Shown here in pieces: positions 23,701 through 38,749 of a stretch of DNA of 64,000 nucleotides (within the stretch, counting starts at the first letter, position 1; every line of letters starts with the position of its first letter). A program made the position numbers and the translations under genes. The DNA is from Oasisia sp. SBJ-2009 (Eukaryota > Annelida > Polychaeta > Sabellida > Siboglinidae). The notes beneath the pieces were generated by a model. That model searched no databases. It worked only from the letters and a program-made list of their open reading frames with translations, and was not told the origin of the DNA. The stretch is taken from assembly GCA_964017155.1 (NCBI GenBank), contig OZ024856.1, positions 4,287,825 to 4,351,824 of the forward strand. Reading direction: 5' to 3'.

Positions 23701-25410
23701 AATTATTTATTTAGATAGAATTTCTTCTGATACAACTGCTGATGTATTGGTAACAAATGAACTGCTAAAGGTATAAATAAAGAATATATTCCCAGCTGAT
23801 ATCTCACTCATGCAAACAGACAGACTTCAGTCAATGCACACAACATTTTAATATTTTTACATCTAATTAATTGTATATACCCGGGGGTGTATATATATAT
23901 ATATATATACATACATACACTATCTAACCATGACATGTCAGTAGATAATGCACAAGTCAGGAAGGTTTCACTGGCTGAGTCAGTGGCCCACAGCAGCAGT
24001 GGAAGAAATGATAATGTGGTTGGTTGAGCCACCTTTGATATACACCAGCCAGCTCTCTATGTGGTCCCTTAATGACCTGCGTAAGGATACAATGACTGCT
24101 CAACTGTGTTCACAGCACCTGTCAGAGCTAGTTTGTGTTGTCGTTATTCAAAATCCCAACACTGCACTTGATGTTAAACATGTCGTCAGTTTCCCTCTGC
24201 TCCAGTGCACCCAGCAGTCCAATAAAGTTGGCCATTATTCATCAATAGAAGATGACGCACTGGCATATTTCATTTGGAAGGTTTCTTGGAAGGGGGATTT
24301 CATTTGGACGGTTTCCTTCATTGAATACTGAAATAATTTAAACATTCTTTGAAAGTGTTCTTTTTGAAAACCAAGCAGTAGGATTTTTAAACAGAGGATG
24401 CTTAATGTGTTCAACACACTCCATTTCTAAATGAACGTCAGCAGTAGCATTATTGGATCCTAACTAGCAAACTTAATGGTTCATCTACTTGAAAATGTTG
24501 CACTAAAGATCTGTCACTGCCAACTTAGTGCCAAGTTACATAACCGTTGACATATTTGGTGACCATATTTGACTTATTTTGTCAGCTTTGTGTTGCCAGT
24601 TACAGCACGTTGATAATTCTCTGTGAACCAAAGGTGACCTTGTCGTCATTATCATCATTCACATTTCATTTTTCTTGGATTGTGAGTATATAGCAGGAAT
24701 ATTTGTACCCACTGACTGATAGATGTATGTCAAGTCTTCCGAAGGCTACATATGCTTTACCAATCATTGCAGTTATCATTAATCCGTGCAACCTATACTG
24801 TCAAGGTAACTGTAGTTAGTGTACGTTGCCAAGGTAGTTGAACACAGCTATCAGGTTACAGTCTTTTACAGTAGGGAGTTTTTTGAATTGAACCATGACA
24901 TCCTTGTGCTAAATGGAAGAATAAAATGACTGCATGCAGAAGAGCAGCAGGGAAAGTGGGAGTCGTAGAATATGGGTCCACCAGAATACGCTACTTCCGT
25001 ACATTGCTGCATGTTGACCTGTGATCTGGTGTCAAGACAAGAGTGTACTCATGTGCCAGATATTGGCACATAACAGAACTTGAAAAAAAATAGAAATAAG
25101 ACCAATTTCAGTGGGCTACTCTTGGTATGACAGCATATTTAGTGGTTAAAGGTCAGGGCAACTTTTCCACTATGTTTGTGAGCTCACTGTTGGCATGGAT
25201 GGGACGATAATCTTGGCACTGCAGTCGGCAAACTGAAGTCACTGGGTGTATTCGGGCCTTGGTTTTGGCCTCAAATCACCTGCTAGGGTAAGTCTATTGA
25301 ATAGTCTGATACTTGGTTTTGTTGCCAAATAATTGTGAAAGGCGTCATTAAGTAGCGGAAAACATCCAGCCTCAGAGGATTAAAAGCCCAGGGGGAATGC
25401 AATCCCAGCT

Positions 25411-25447
25411 GACACTGGCCTCCATACATAAGCTGGAGGCCAGTGTC
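25411..25447. repeat. Perfect 14-bp inverted repeat (hairpin)
   Basis: The arms gacactggcctcca (25411-25424) and its exact complement (25434-25447) flank a 9-base loop. The stem is too short for a typical miRNA precursor; no function is assigned. Confidence 0.6.
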
Positions 25448-27126
25448 TTGCTACAAAGGTTTGATCAGTGAGCTTTCTCAGCCCACGTGGTACACTCTAC
25501 ATAGAAACCACCCATGAAGACTACATGAACCGGTCATGTCACATGTCTAAGCCAAGTCTCTTTTGACCACAGCAGAATGTCAATTAGGACTTTCAGTCAG
25601 TGGAATTTTTTTTGCTGTTGTGTCAGCTATATTTTTCTGTGACAGATTTTGAAGAAATATGGATGCCCAGAGAAATCCACTGTCCCAATTCTGTAGTCCT
25701 TGGAGGAGGGGAATAGTCTGACTTGGTGCTGCCACAACCAATGTCTTGTGATGGCACCAATTATTACCTGGCGGAGGATGACTTTCTCACTTTCTATCAG
25801 CACTAGAGGTTCACTCAGATATGTGTTTATAGTCATGTGACACCATATACAGTCAGGTGATCAACAACCAATCAACACCCATGAGATGATAAGCAAAACA
25901 TGGCCTGCGATCACATCTTGGCCAATTCCATACTGTTCTGTGAGAGGAAAACACACCTAAACCGCTGATTCCAATTTGGTGAAGTTTTGCATTAGATCAT
26001 TATCTATTTTCATAAGTTAGGTAACATTGTCACAGTTTTAATATTGGATGATCCACAGCTGTTAATCCTGTGCAATATTCAGTCAGTCAGAATAGAGTGA
26101 ACTCATTTGGTGCAGCTGGATAAGTAAGACAACTAGTGACTACAGACCACACACAAACTAAGAAACTGAGACAGATCAACTAACTTGTTTGATGTTAGTT
26201 TAAATGCATAACTGTACTCTGACACCTGGCATTATTCTACAAAAAGCATAAACATACACAGTTAACAGAACCATCATTTCGGTAAAGTTAGTGGTCCCAC
26301 TGAAACTCTGCTGATCCATAATATTTTAACATCACAACGTAACCATAACATAACATTTTGGAAGTTAAAATTTCAATGTTCGTTAAAAATATGGATGTGC
26401 CAATACTTTAATTTTGAGAGTAGCCAGCCCGTCTGAGTGTTCCTGGTCTGTGGATTGGCAGTAATTGAGAACATCTGACACCAGACAGAGGTGGAGAAGC
26501 TCAGCAGAGGTTGGTTGGAACAATGACCATGGCTTGGTGCACATGTGTGTTGTATTTGTGACAGACCACCACCCAAATAGGCATTACAGTAATAGTATTA
26601 AGTTTACTAAGTTACATCACCATGTGGAAACTTAAGATAAGTTTGTATTTGACAATGTATTTGACAATTGACAAATCAATATTTTATTACAGCTGTATTA
26701 CACAATAATGCATTCCATTAGTTGGGCAGAGTCTTGTTGTTCCATGGGGCTAATCACTGATAATATAGTTGGTGCAGTTTTTTCACTTTTGTTGGTACAA
26801 ATCATTGAAATATCATAAAATTTCACATATCAAAACAATAAAATAATTCCAATTTTATAGTTAAAACTCTTGTGCTAGGTGATACGGGTAAATATGCATA
26901 ACTTGTTTAAAATTAGCATTGTACATTTTTCAATATTACAGTGGATACTAATTACTTCAGTGTGTGGTCACTGTACAGTGCATGTACACAGTACTAAACA
27001 CACCAAACATTCCATCTTGGGCTAACATAGGTGTATGGTGTACACTGCAGTGGGTGCATTTAAACTTACAAAATCATAGTTTTGAAACCAGAATATAGCA
27101 ATTCAGCAATGTGTAGTTAATTGAGT

Positions 27127-27425
27127 ATGTAAAAAACAAAAAAAGGTAAGTTCTTATATAACACAGTATCCAGTCATTAGAAGTTAGGACTGTTCAAAGT
27201 ACTTTATATTTTACTCTCTAGCAGACCTTCTGGATTGAACACCATCTCAACTTCTCTAGGAAGCATTCAGCCATGTACTATTTATACATAAGTATCTACA
27301 ACTGTCTACAGCTAGGTATTCATTCAACAAACAAAGCTGCCCAAGATTCCATATGATAGCACAGGTTTTGAACCAGGTCGTCCAGATTAATGTGATGCTC
27401 TAGGCACTACATAACTGTGCTCCAA
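27127..27425 (-). repeat. tRNA-derived SINE copy
   Basis: The minus strand starts with a tRNA-like head (about 27425) with a B box ggttcaaaacc (27374-27364). It continues with a body shared with copies at about 47.56-47.83 kb and 49.08-49.33 kb, including the stretch read on the plus strand as gaagcattcagccatg. Confidence 0.6.
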
Positions 27426-29269
27426 GATTAAATCAAAAAAGCTACTTATGAAAAATCTATTATCACTAGACATGTGTTATACTAAATTATACAAACAAAC
27501 AGATCTGAGTTTACCGCAGGGTGGTTTAAAATACCAGTGAATTTGATGTGCATGTCATGAATAGAGATACTGTATATACAGTGGAGAGTCGACTAGTGAC
27601 ATGATGATACAGTTGTAAACATGTACAGCTGTCATGGCTACAAGCCAGACGGCGGAAGGTAAATAACCTGAAGATGGCACACGGCCAAAGACGTCAGTTG
27701 TATAGCCCAGTGGGAATAAAATCAATCGTTTGTAATTAGCAGAAGGAGAATCACCAAATTCCTGATAAAAGATACCGACACGGGTCATTAGAAAATCTTA
27801 TAAAGGCTTGGCATTGTTGATGACACCTTCGCGGAAACCATCCTTATTAAACGTAGCATGAAATTTTAATACCAGATTATGACGTCAGTAATAGGACATT
27901 GTTGTTTGTGTATGACAACAAAAGCACAGCATGCAATCTAGTGTTTGTATTGTTACTAGCAACAATAGTGAGACGCCTACATAGGATGGCATTTAGAAGC
28001 AGTTTTGTTGACCTTAATTGTCCTTATCAAAGGTAACATCAAGTTTTAATTATATGTTCTTTCATAGAGTATTCATCAGGTGTACGGAAAGGCAGAAAGC
28101 TGACTTTTTTTGTAAGAAAAGTTAACAGGATGGATTGTAGAACTGATGGATCTTAATTTAACATACTATTAACTGTTGAATTGTTTGATGGTTTTAGCAA
28201 AATAAAACATAATTTGTACAAATTGAATAATTCTTCACAGTGACTAGCAATTGCCCCTTCCCATAGGTATGATGTCTCATGAAATGATTACTATAAACAT
28301 TTAAGGGAAACTGTAAGTACCAGTACAGTTTCAAGATAGACTTACATGACCAATGGCTGTATACTCTCAACAATATGAATAAAACTGAAATATAAACGTA
28401 TTGTAATGCTATTAAATGGTAAAGACAATTACCATGATATGATTATGTCTCCAGTATTAATTTTGACATCACACAATACAACTTATTGTGGACAAAATGT
28501 TCATACATGCAGTGTTTAACATCTCCACATGTAGATGCTCTTGTTTACATTTTGATGTGATGTATTTTTTATTTCTTCAAAGTAGATACATTTCTTGTTG
28601 TCTAACTACCATAATGATTGCATGTATTGATGTATATAGACACTGTATGTTCTCAGATATTCTAAACATAAAATTAATAACTTGTGTGTATTATATCTTT
28701 TGTACACTTATCATTTGTATGTCCAAATGCATAAAGTGACCCTACTTTTTCCGACACCACGTGTAATTATTTGTGTGTATTGTATGTTTTTGGACAGGGG
28801 AGAATATACTTATTTTTACATCTCCAAATACATACAGTCATCATAGTAGAGGACAGAACATCATAATGGTGAGGGTGGCAGCAAACACACCCTACCCTTA
28901 CAGGAAGGGTTCACAGGAACTAGCTTCTCACTGAAGTGAAGTGTATATAGCGAGTTGTCTAAACTCTCATTTTCTAAGATAAGAGAATGAAGTGTGTCGT
29001 TCACAGGCAACTGCTAGATAAGAGACTTGTCTCCTTACTTTAACTCGAGTCTCATACATGTTTTAGCTGCGAAGCATTTACCCTGTAGTAGTCCCACACC
29101 CATTCATATTACCCCAGTCCTGCTTCATCCTTGAAGCATTTACCCACTTGTTACAGTATGGGTGGGAGTTTCCACAAATGTCTTGACATGCACGACCACA
29201 CATGTTGCCTCAATAACACATTTAGTTACAATCACACAAAACATTCAATATACTATTGCTTACATACTT

Positions 29270-29312
<43 letters not shown>

Positions 29313-30218
29313 TAGATAGAGAGAGAGAGAAGCTGATTTTGAGAGCAAGGCAGTAAATCATTTAATTCATAAACTGCCACGTCAGATTTCTGGTGCTACG
29401 ACATCTGGTGCAGACTAACAGGATTAACTACCAGAACTACTTAATTACTGACGGCATCTCGCCACATTATTAATCAGTCATTTTCTATATGTATGCTGGT
29501 TTGAATGTGTAACTGATAATAATATAATATAATATAATTCATGTACATAGTACACACTGGGTTGAACAGAATGGTATGACAGGTAGATGGAGAGAATTAA
29601 CGGAAATAGAAAAGGACTGTGGAATTACGATCAGAATTGAGAGACAGCAGCTAAGGCAGACTCTGATACATAGAGTATGCTCTGTCTAATACATGTTAAT
29701 AAAATATTATTATTGGTGGGAGGAACAGCTAGATATTTTTATTTTTCTGAATATAATGATACATGTACGCCTGCACAATAATTGCTGAAAGTGTACCCAT
29801 TAATTTAATAAATCAATAGATCAACATGACTTCTTCTTCCACTTTCCCGTGAACGTTATAAATCATGCAGACATGATATGATATGTGAGTCGTGACATAT
29901 ATTGTAATAAGTACAATTAATGATTTATATTATAACCAATTAAACAGTGTAGGAAATTAGGATTTACAGAGCCCTAGTCTAGGCAAACTGTTGTATATCT
30001 ATATCAGTATATGTCATATATGATGTAGTGTCACTTAATTGGTCTTGGTTATCGTAACAGTAACATCGTATTATTACAGACGTTGACTCGTCGTTGTACA
30101 TGTTACAGTCCTCTATACTTATTAGGCCTCCGTACTTACTATACTCTATACTCGACTATAGCAATGACCCATAGGCATAGGCCAATGAATACTGTGTCTA
30201 CGACATGTGTGTACTCAC

Positions 30219-30660
30219 GGCTTTGATGATTCTCGAAGTCAAAGGCCTATGTCCGATTATTTGCGGCCTCGACTCTGACGGCGTGCAGGCAGCAAGATCG
30301 AAGTCGAAGACAAAATTGTCGCCCGTCTGATATGGCAATACACGTGATGATGGGCGTGTTTACAAATTGACAAGTAACACGCCCGATACGTTTCAAATAC
30401 TTTAACAATGTACCACCTTATGCCGTTATATTTACACTTATAAGCAAGAATCTTTCAACGACATGCACATGCGCTACCCAACACTTCCATTCGACGTGTT
30501 TGATTGGGTCACCGAAAATAATACACACATTGAATGAAAGTGCGGAAGCATATGATCTTGTTGCATGGCAACAAGGACGCGAGTTTCACGAGCGGCGTGA
30601 ACGAGCTTTTACGAGATCATAACATTCTCGTAGCAGACGACTTTTGTAAATCTGTTGTGC
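30219..30660. promoter_or_regulatory. Candidate bidirectional promoter of ZC2HC1 and MLH3
   Basis: This is a locally GC- and CpG-richer patch in AT-rich surroundings. It lies between a ZC2HC1-directed donor (30218) and the MLH3 acceptor (32369). It includes gttgcatggcaac (30560-30572), which is close to an RFX X-box but lacks one base. The transcription starts are not visible. Confidence 0.35.
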
Positions 30661-32369
30661 ATCTGTTTTATGCTGCAGTTACACTGACTAACTATGTTTG
30701 AACCCACGACTGTTTTCAAAAATTTCTGAAACGACCCATACAGGTTAATAAATAACAAGACACGTTTGCAGCGTTATATGTTATTGCCCAGTGGAAAAGC
30801 GCTTCGCCGGATGGCTTGGTATTGCCTTGGTCAGGCTGAGCCTGGGCGCGTCTGTGTGACTGCGTCTACAGCGTGCAGTGCTTGTGCCTGTAAACTGTCG
30901 ACACCGACAAGAATGTCTTGTACCGGTTGTCATTAATAAGTGTTTTGTTGCACAGTTTGACATCTAAAATACTGCTAGGAATGACAGTACAAATGTCAGA
31001 TTGCATTTTTTTTATTTTAATATTTGTTTAGATATGACTGAAGTGAAGCCATGACCATGTCCATGTCATATGTATACCATGATAAGATAAACTATAAGTA
31101 TAAAACATTCCATAAAAACTGAAACATTATAAGAAATGGAAAGGTGAAAAATATGAATACCAATTAGCCGTACTTTTAGAGATTTTTAATGCTGAAGTTG
31201 TAAAATTTAATGTGTAATAAACTAATACAGCTACATTCTAGGTATATGAGTTGTGCCGGTGGAACAATACATTAACTAAATAGAAAATGATCAATTAATA
31301 AAAAACAATATGACTTATTTTACAATGATATAAAATAAAGTGTAATCAATATATTACATTATATATATACTCATTGGGCCCATCACCCACGGCTGAAGCT
31401 GTCCTGGACACAACGAATGAATGAATGTTTATTTAACAACAGCAACACAGGAATATACAACATAGTATGAAAAATAATACAATACATAATGGTAACGACA
31501 ATACAATATAATATCGGTGCATATCTAGGGCATATCATCCCTGGTCGATTGCCGACCAATGGAGGCCTACCTACCGTTCAAATAGAAAATATACTAATTA
31601 ATTTATGGATTGATAATTATAAGTAAAAAGTAACTTTTATACCAACCTTTATATTGTATAATAAAGCTTTATTGCCATTTTCAACATGCATTACGTGTTA
31701 AATTGGAATGTAGTCTGGCGTTGACCCACATAGTGCCTATATATACAACAAAATGAAATATGGCAAATAAATATAATAATATACAGTGTACATGTACATA
31801 ATATGTTCTTTAAAATGAAAAACAGGCATTATTTTGATCTAATAAATAAATAACATATTTCAGATATATTTTAACATAATAGATTTTCTATTTAAAATAA
31901 TTATATTAATCTAGTTAATAACTAAAAAATGTCCTTTAAAATTATAAATTATCTTCTAAAAATAGTATTTAAGTTAGTAACTGTAATGAAATAAATAAAT
32001 ATAAGAGGTCTATAATGTCATTTAAAATTATATTTACAATTGAATTATATGTCAAATTGAATTATATTGAACTACAGTGAATGCGTCAAAAAAAAGATAT
32101 ATTAACAATTATATTAAAAATTATGTTTAAAATTATATTTATAAAATTATTAAGTTAAGCTAAAATTTCACAATAAAAGGGACAATACTATCCCAGTATT
32201 AAATTAAATTATTAAATTATTGCAATAATATTCCTGTTTTATAAACCAACTATATTGTGACAACAGCAAAGCTACTCCCAGTACCAGTAGTCACTCCACA
32301 TATTAGGTACCCATATATTACTTTGATAGACTTTTCATATTTAAGTACTTGGGGTGCTTTATGTTCTAG
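30661..32369 (+). other. Probable 5' intron of MLH3
   Basis: An acceptor ttatgttctag abuts the MLH3 ATG with one base between, so a non-coding upstream exon is required. The interval is very AT-rich; a dispersed-repeat-like segment (atgaatgaatgtttatttaa) lies near 31417. Confidence 0.4.
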
Positions 32370-32370
32370 C

Positions 32371-35300
32371 ATGTTGCATCTGCTGAAGGCAGACGTGCGT
32401 TGTCGTCTGAGATCAGATGTTGCCATCTGTAGCATGGTCCAGTGTGTGGAGGAGCTGGTGTTGAACTCCCTTGATGCCTCTGCTACCTGTGTGGCTGTCC
32501 GTGTCCACCTCCCCTCAGGACAGGTGCAAGTGGTGGACAATGGCTGTGGGATAGACCAGCAGCAGATGGAACTGGTGGCTGAGAGGTAACAGAAATGAAA
32601 ATTTTACTGCATTTACCCAATTTTGTATGCTCAGTCTTTATAATGGAATAGCATGTCCTATGAGTTAGATAATCATTACAATGTACCAAGTACATTTGGG
32701 GTTAATCAGTGAACAACATCAGTGAACAAAATTATGAATTTACTTTGTGGCGCAGTAAATTCAAATTCTCATGTTGCATTTTGAAGCTCCACTCCACATC
32801 ACTCACCCATACAAATGACTACTTGGCTGTAGACTATGGTGGATATCAATAAATAGGTATCATGTAATATTGTTATTACAATGTGACTCAGGGTTTAGCA
32901 GAGAAGTTGATTTGGTGTTGGAATGAAGATATGAGGGGTAGAATGCCTTGAGAGGACCAATGACCGAGTACCGGGATATAATTATAAGAAATTACATTTA
33001 TACATTACTTACCGTATGAAGCTTTTTAATACAAACGTCATGTGTGCTTTCTATTTTGGGATGTTTGATACAATAATATGGTATATTTTATATTATAGAC
33101 ATTTTGGTCATTTAGTCAAAAACTGGTAATTTCTTTCTGAAAACAAGTAGAATAGTTTGCCTGTGTAAACTTCCCAGTGTCCTTACTAGTAAGTAGTATA
33201 CTGAGTACACAATTGGATCATACAGCATCAAACTGATACATGTTGCATTGTATATACAGCAAATAAATACTTAGTCATGCTGTAGACAGCCTAGACACCT
33301 GTTCAATATTTAAGCAACACACTGCAACCATGTATGTATGACGAAAGTCTAGTATTTTACATGTGGTTCTCTGTTATTCAGATATGCTACAAGTAAGATT
33401 GCTAGTCTGGCTGACCTAGACCAACTGAGCCAATATGGCTACAGAGGGGAAGCCTTGGCGAGCATCAGGAATCTCTGCTATATTCTTGAGATTGAGTCTC
33501 GCTCAAGGCTATCCAGAGAGACATTCACAAAAGTTATGAAGAAAGGCAAACTGGTACAGCTGAGCAACTCTGCCAACTACCGCCCGAGTCAAGGCACAAC
33601 TGTCACTGTCTACGACCTCTTCCATGCATCTCCCGTCAGGAAGAAATGCCTCAATGAATGCCTGGAGTTGGAATGGATAAAACAGAGATTGGAAGCCTGT
33701 GCTCTGGTTCATCCATCTGTGTCATTTTCTCTCAGGAATGACGCTACAGGAAGTCTGGTCTTGCAGACACACAAGAGCAGCTCTGTTGTTGGTGCTGTCA
33801 CGCACCTGTTTGGAGTGGAACACTCGCAGGAACTTTGCACGTTTTCAAACCAAACTGATATATTTCAGGTGAGAGGCTATGTGAGTAGAGTGAGTTGTGC
33901 CAACAGAAATGTTCAGTTTGTGTTTGTGAACAATCGGCTTGTTCTGAAGACAAAGCTGCACTCCTTGATCAACTGCATCTTGTCACAATCTGTCATATTG
34001 AAGCAGAGGCAGAAGTCTGCACTTGTCACCAGACACACAGCTGAGAAGAAATGTGAAAACTACTTTCGTGCAACATGTCATCCAGGCAGTCCGCAAAATG
34101 CAGTGGACAAACATGGCATTTACATTCTTATGATCACCTGCCCACTAAGTGAATATGAGATCACCTTTGACCCAACCAAAACTCTGGTCGAGTTCAAACA
34201 TTGGTGTATCCTTCTAAAATGTGTTAAGAATTCTCTATGGGAATGTCTTGAGAAAGAAGGGCTAGTTGAACCACCAAATTTGAATGAACCTGCAATCTCA
34301 AAGCAATTTGAGGTTGTTGACAATAATGAGTTGACACAGGACACATGCACAGCAAACTGTGACACAAGTGTCAAGTGCTATGGTAAAGGCATTCATGCGT
34401 GTAACATTTCTAATAACCTGCAGTCAAACACAGTTAGGAGACCAGTAAAAGATGTAATAAGTATCACAGAAGGTGTTGACACTGCAGAGCTTATTGAGCA
34501 GATTGAAACAAACTCACAACATTCCTGTAGTCGTAGCGTTAGTTGTGGAACTGTCCCTGGGGCAGTATTGTCAACAGCATCTAACTGTGCAGGTGACTTC
34601 ACATCAAAAGACAATGAATGTAACAACAGAGACAATAATTCTGGGATGACTCCTAATGCAAGGCTTTCAAAAGCAAATTATAAGAAACATGCAAGAAATA
34701 ATGACAAGACATCAACATCATGTGTGATATCTGAAGACACTAGCTGCAGATCAGAAGCAATATTTAAGTCTACAAGTCCAACCAAACTGTCACACGCAGA
34801 CTTGGCAAAGATTTCTAGAAATAACAGTGTCTTGGAATGTAGTTCAAACAATGGTACTGACAACCGGCATTGTCAACAAGGTCATCCTGAGTCAAATGAT
34901 GTTGGCCAGACTCAACGTTCATATAAACAAACCCACGAAAGGACTTGTAAAATTACAAGTGACGTCAGCCAATCAGAGAACAGAACTCTTAGTTTTCAGT
35001 CCATCAATTTAACTCAAATGTTAGAGTCAAGTGGTGACCCTACTGAAGAGTCCAGTGACGATGTAATTGTGAGGGACCACACATTCATTTCATTAGGCAC
35101 ACAGGACAGCTACTCCAGCATGAACTTTCTGATGGACCGTGGTAGACAGAGTTCTGTTCCCTCAACCAGAACCCAGATTGCATCTCTGAAGATGGTGAAG
35201 GAGCAGTTGAGAGAGGATCTCAGCTCTCAGTCATCTCAACTAAGCAGTTCCTTGAGATCCTTCAAGAGGGACATTGGCGCCAAAGACAGACACAAATGGC

Positions 35301-38300
35301 TAGCGGGACTGTCTCATGTACGTGAGAAACTGAACCAACCACATGCACAAGATAGGACTAGAGTCAGCCAAGAAGGCAAAAGGAATAGAGAGTCACATTG
35401 TGATGGCAGATTGAGGACTGCAGAATTCAAGCGTAGCAGTTGGCAGGAAAGCCAGACCTCATTGGCAGACAGTGTACACCGACACCAGCCAAGAAGAGAA
35501 CTTGTATCCAAACATGGTCACTGTGAGTGTCTTTCAGATATTCCAGGAGTGTCGAGGACAGGAGGAATAACACAAGCAATGTGTCATGGTTTACCTCTGC
35601 AGTATCCAAATCACCCTGCTGGAGGTGGCATAATAGAATCAAATGATACAAACACAGAAGAGTGGAACACCATACCTAATATACACAAGAGGTTGGCTTC
35701 TGTTGACTTTATATCACCGAAGGCTAAAATGACCCAGTATCACCATTTCACAAAAGTGGTTACAGAAATACGGGTGAAACAACACAGTGACCAGTGTGTG
35801 AACTCACAAGCACTGAGTTGTCAACGGGTCAATATACACAATCAAATCAGCAGACGTGACTCGAAGTGGCGTAATCAGGTCAACAATCTTGACTCAAACT
35901 CTGGTAAGTGTAATGATCCAGTCAACAGATTTGACTCAGATTATGATCAGTGTGGTGATCACATCAACATATTTGACTTTGGCTATGGTCAGTATGGTCA
36001 CGATCAAGTTAACTCACTTCACCCACCCTGTGCTGAGAGTTATGAGTCAGAGACTTCAACAGAACAACAAACCGAAACAGATGCTACTGACCATCGAAGA
36101 TCATTTCCGACCTCGGCAGATCTGCTGCCAGGTGCACAGTGGATCAGTGGGGAAGAGGTCAGGGAGGACACCAGGGAAGAGGTCAGGAAAGACACCAGGG
36201 AAGAGGTCAGGAATGACACTGGGGAAGTGGTCAGGAATGACACTGGGGAAGTGGTCAGGAAAGACACCAGGGAAGAGGTCAGGAAAGACACCAGGGAAGA
36301 GGTCAGGACAGACACTGGGGAAGTGGTCAGGAAAGACACCAGGGAAGAGGTCAGGAAAGACACCAGGGAAGAGGTCAGGACAGACACTGGGGAAGTGGAC
36401 AGGAAAGACACCAGGGAAGAGATCAAGACAGACACGGGGGAAATGGTCAGGAAAGACACCAGGGAAGAGGTCAAGACAGACACGGGGGAAGTGGTCAGGA
36501 AAGACACCAGGGAAGAGGTCAAGAAAGACACTGGGGAAGTGGTCAGGAAAGACACCAGGGAAGAGGTCAAGACAGACACGGGGGAAGTGATCAGGAATTT
36601 GGGAGGCAATGTTGAGAAACATCTTGCAGAAGAGGACCAAAAGTTGGACGTTCCAGACAGGATTACAAACAGAGGTGACCAGGTAACTTGTCCCATCCGT
36701 GACAAGGCTCCAGAGGGGGCTATTAAGAATATAGGATATATTAGTAACTCTACCTTATCGCTTGACTCTTGCTCTAAAGACCATATTAGAGAGGTTGGCA
36801 ACACCATTGAGAGCAACAACACTATCTGTTTTTGTACACAAGGTACTTCCATTGTTGGTACCACCACCAACCCTGAATTAGTGGCAGGTGTAGGATTATC
36901 AGATAAAGCACAGCATGAGAGTATCAAGAACAGACTTATGCTTCATCTACCTGATACCCAGGATCTGGAGATGACCCATGATGTGGAGTCGGTGGATGAC
37001 CACCAAGAAGGTGCAGCTACTACTTCAAGTCAGTTAGTGCCACATCCTGGTTTGATCGTCTGCAACTCTGAGTATGATGTTGAGTTTGTGCCGTTCTCTG
37101 TGGATGTGTCTGACTTGGAGTCACCTTCACCCGGAGCCCAGTCAAGTCCCACAGATGTTGAAATGTCACCTCATGTCACCCATTGCAGTCAAGAATCAGA
37201 AGGCTTCCAAGTGTCCGTTCTCACTGACAAACTGTCTCCTACACAACAGGACTGGGATCCAGAAGAGAGCGTAGGTATGTCAATGACATATGAATCTCTT
37301 GTGGGTGACATGTCAACCCAGCCTTTCTATGTCACCAGTGAGATGACCACGCAGCCGTTTGAAGTCACACACGAATTTCAGATGGACCCAACAAAACCAG
37401 ACAGTGGTTCCAGGGTTACTATCGCTGCAAGCAGCATTTCTGCTGCACAACCTGGGCCTGACAATGACAAGGTACTTTTTATTTAACTTTTAATTTATAA
37501 TTAGCATGTGCTTGATTAACTTAATTTCATCAGAAACTTCAAATATGTACAGTATGCCATAATGAATGTACTCTATCATTTCTGGTGTTTTGCTACGTTT
37601 TTGTATTAGATGTGTTCAACCTAATAATTTCAGTTTTGGCAGTGAAGCTATCTTTTTTATTCATCCAAAATGTATTTAAATACTATAAAAGAATTTTTTT
37701 CTAAACCAGTTGATGTTGACAAACCTCTTTGCTGGTGTTGATGAAAACCTGTGTCTTAGTATACATATTTGTATGTAATGGGTAATTGCCGCTAATTAAA
37801 AAAAGTATGTTATATTACATAAGCTATCATATGTGTTTTGTTTTGTAGAGTAATAGGAATACAATACAATACACAATACAAATGACTCTGTCTGTTTGAC
37901 CATCTCAGCTAAACGAAACGCAATCAGACGCTGTCTTACCCACAATCCACTGTAAACCAGGTGCTTTGCCCAACACAAAACTGTCACCCAACTTGAAAGA
38001 TGTTGAAGGTGAAAACCAAACACTGGAGGTCTTTAGGAAAGACCACCAGGATTGCAACAAAACTGATAAACATGCTGCTGACAACACAAAGGTTGATCAG
38101 AACAAAGATGCAGTGGAAGAACAGCTCAAAGATTGTGGTAAAGCTCAACATGTGGTGCATCACTGGATATGCCAGATTCAGCCTGAGACAGGTACACATT
38201 CCACATGGAGAAGTATTCGTCATGTTTCAGGTCTTCGCCTTCTTGTAAACAGTTATTTTCACTGCCCTGACACACTTAGAATAGGACATGTTAGAATAGG

Positions 38301-38708
38301 ACATTTTTATAGCACAAAACGTGTCGTTACATGTTATTCATCAAATGTTTGCAAAACATCAAAGTAACATAAGCATACTGTTATTCAAATAAATGCCAAA
38401 AGACTCTGTTTATTAATGTTTAACATTATATATTACATTGTCTACCCCATGACTGATCATTTCCTAATTTATGCTCTAAAACAGCTGTTATACATGTGTA
38501 TATAAAAAAAAAGTATTCACATATACACACATGCACACACATGCATATTTCTCTCATAATTACATAAATATATGTAAACTCTCTCTCTCTCTCTATATAA
38601 TATATATATAATATATATGCATATATATATATGCATATATATATATGCATATATATATATATGTATATATATAATATATATATGTATGTAACAGTATATA
38701 TACATATA

Positions 38709-38749
<41 letters not shown>

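Larger units (their letters stand above)
20609..30218 (-). other. Large 5' intron of the ZC2HC1 gene (inferred)
   Basis: The intron runs between the acceptor at 20610-20609 and a strong donor gtgagtac at 30218-30211 (minus strand). It is AT-rich, with a (TA)n run at 20684-20756, a (TA)n run at 23891-23910, GA-rich tracts at 22858-22890 and 29274-29331, a SINE copy at 27127-27425 and a 14-bp hairpin at 25411-25447. I see no convincing exon. The pairing of these two splice sites is inferred, not shown. Confidence 0.4.

Noticed and set aside
23948..24331. Protein-like plus-strand frame of 127 codons in the ZC2HC1 intron
   Set aside because: No family resemblance, low-quality start context and AT-rich flanks without splice evidence; treated as chance.
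30560..30572. RFX X-box controlling a ciliary programme
   Set aside because: The motif lacks a base of the consensus half-site and no other ciliary signal is visible; kept only as a note in the promoter entry.
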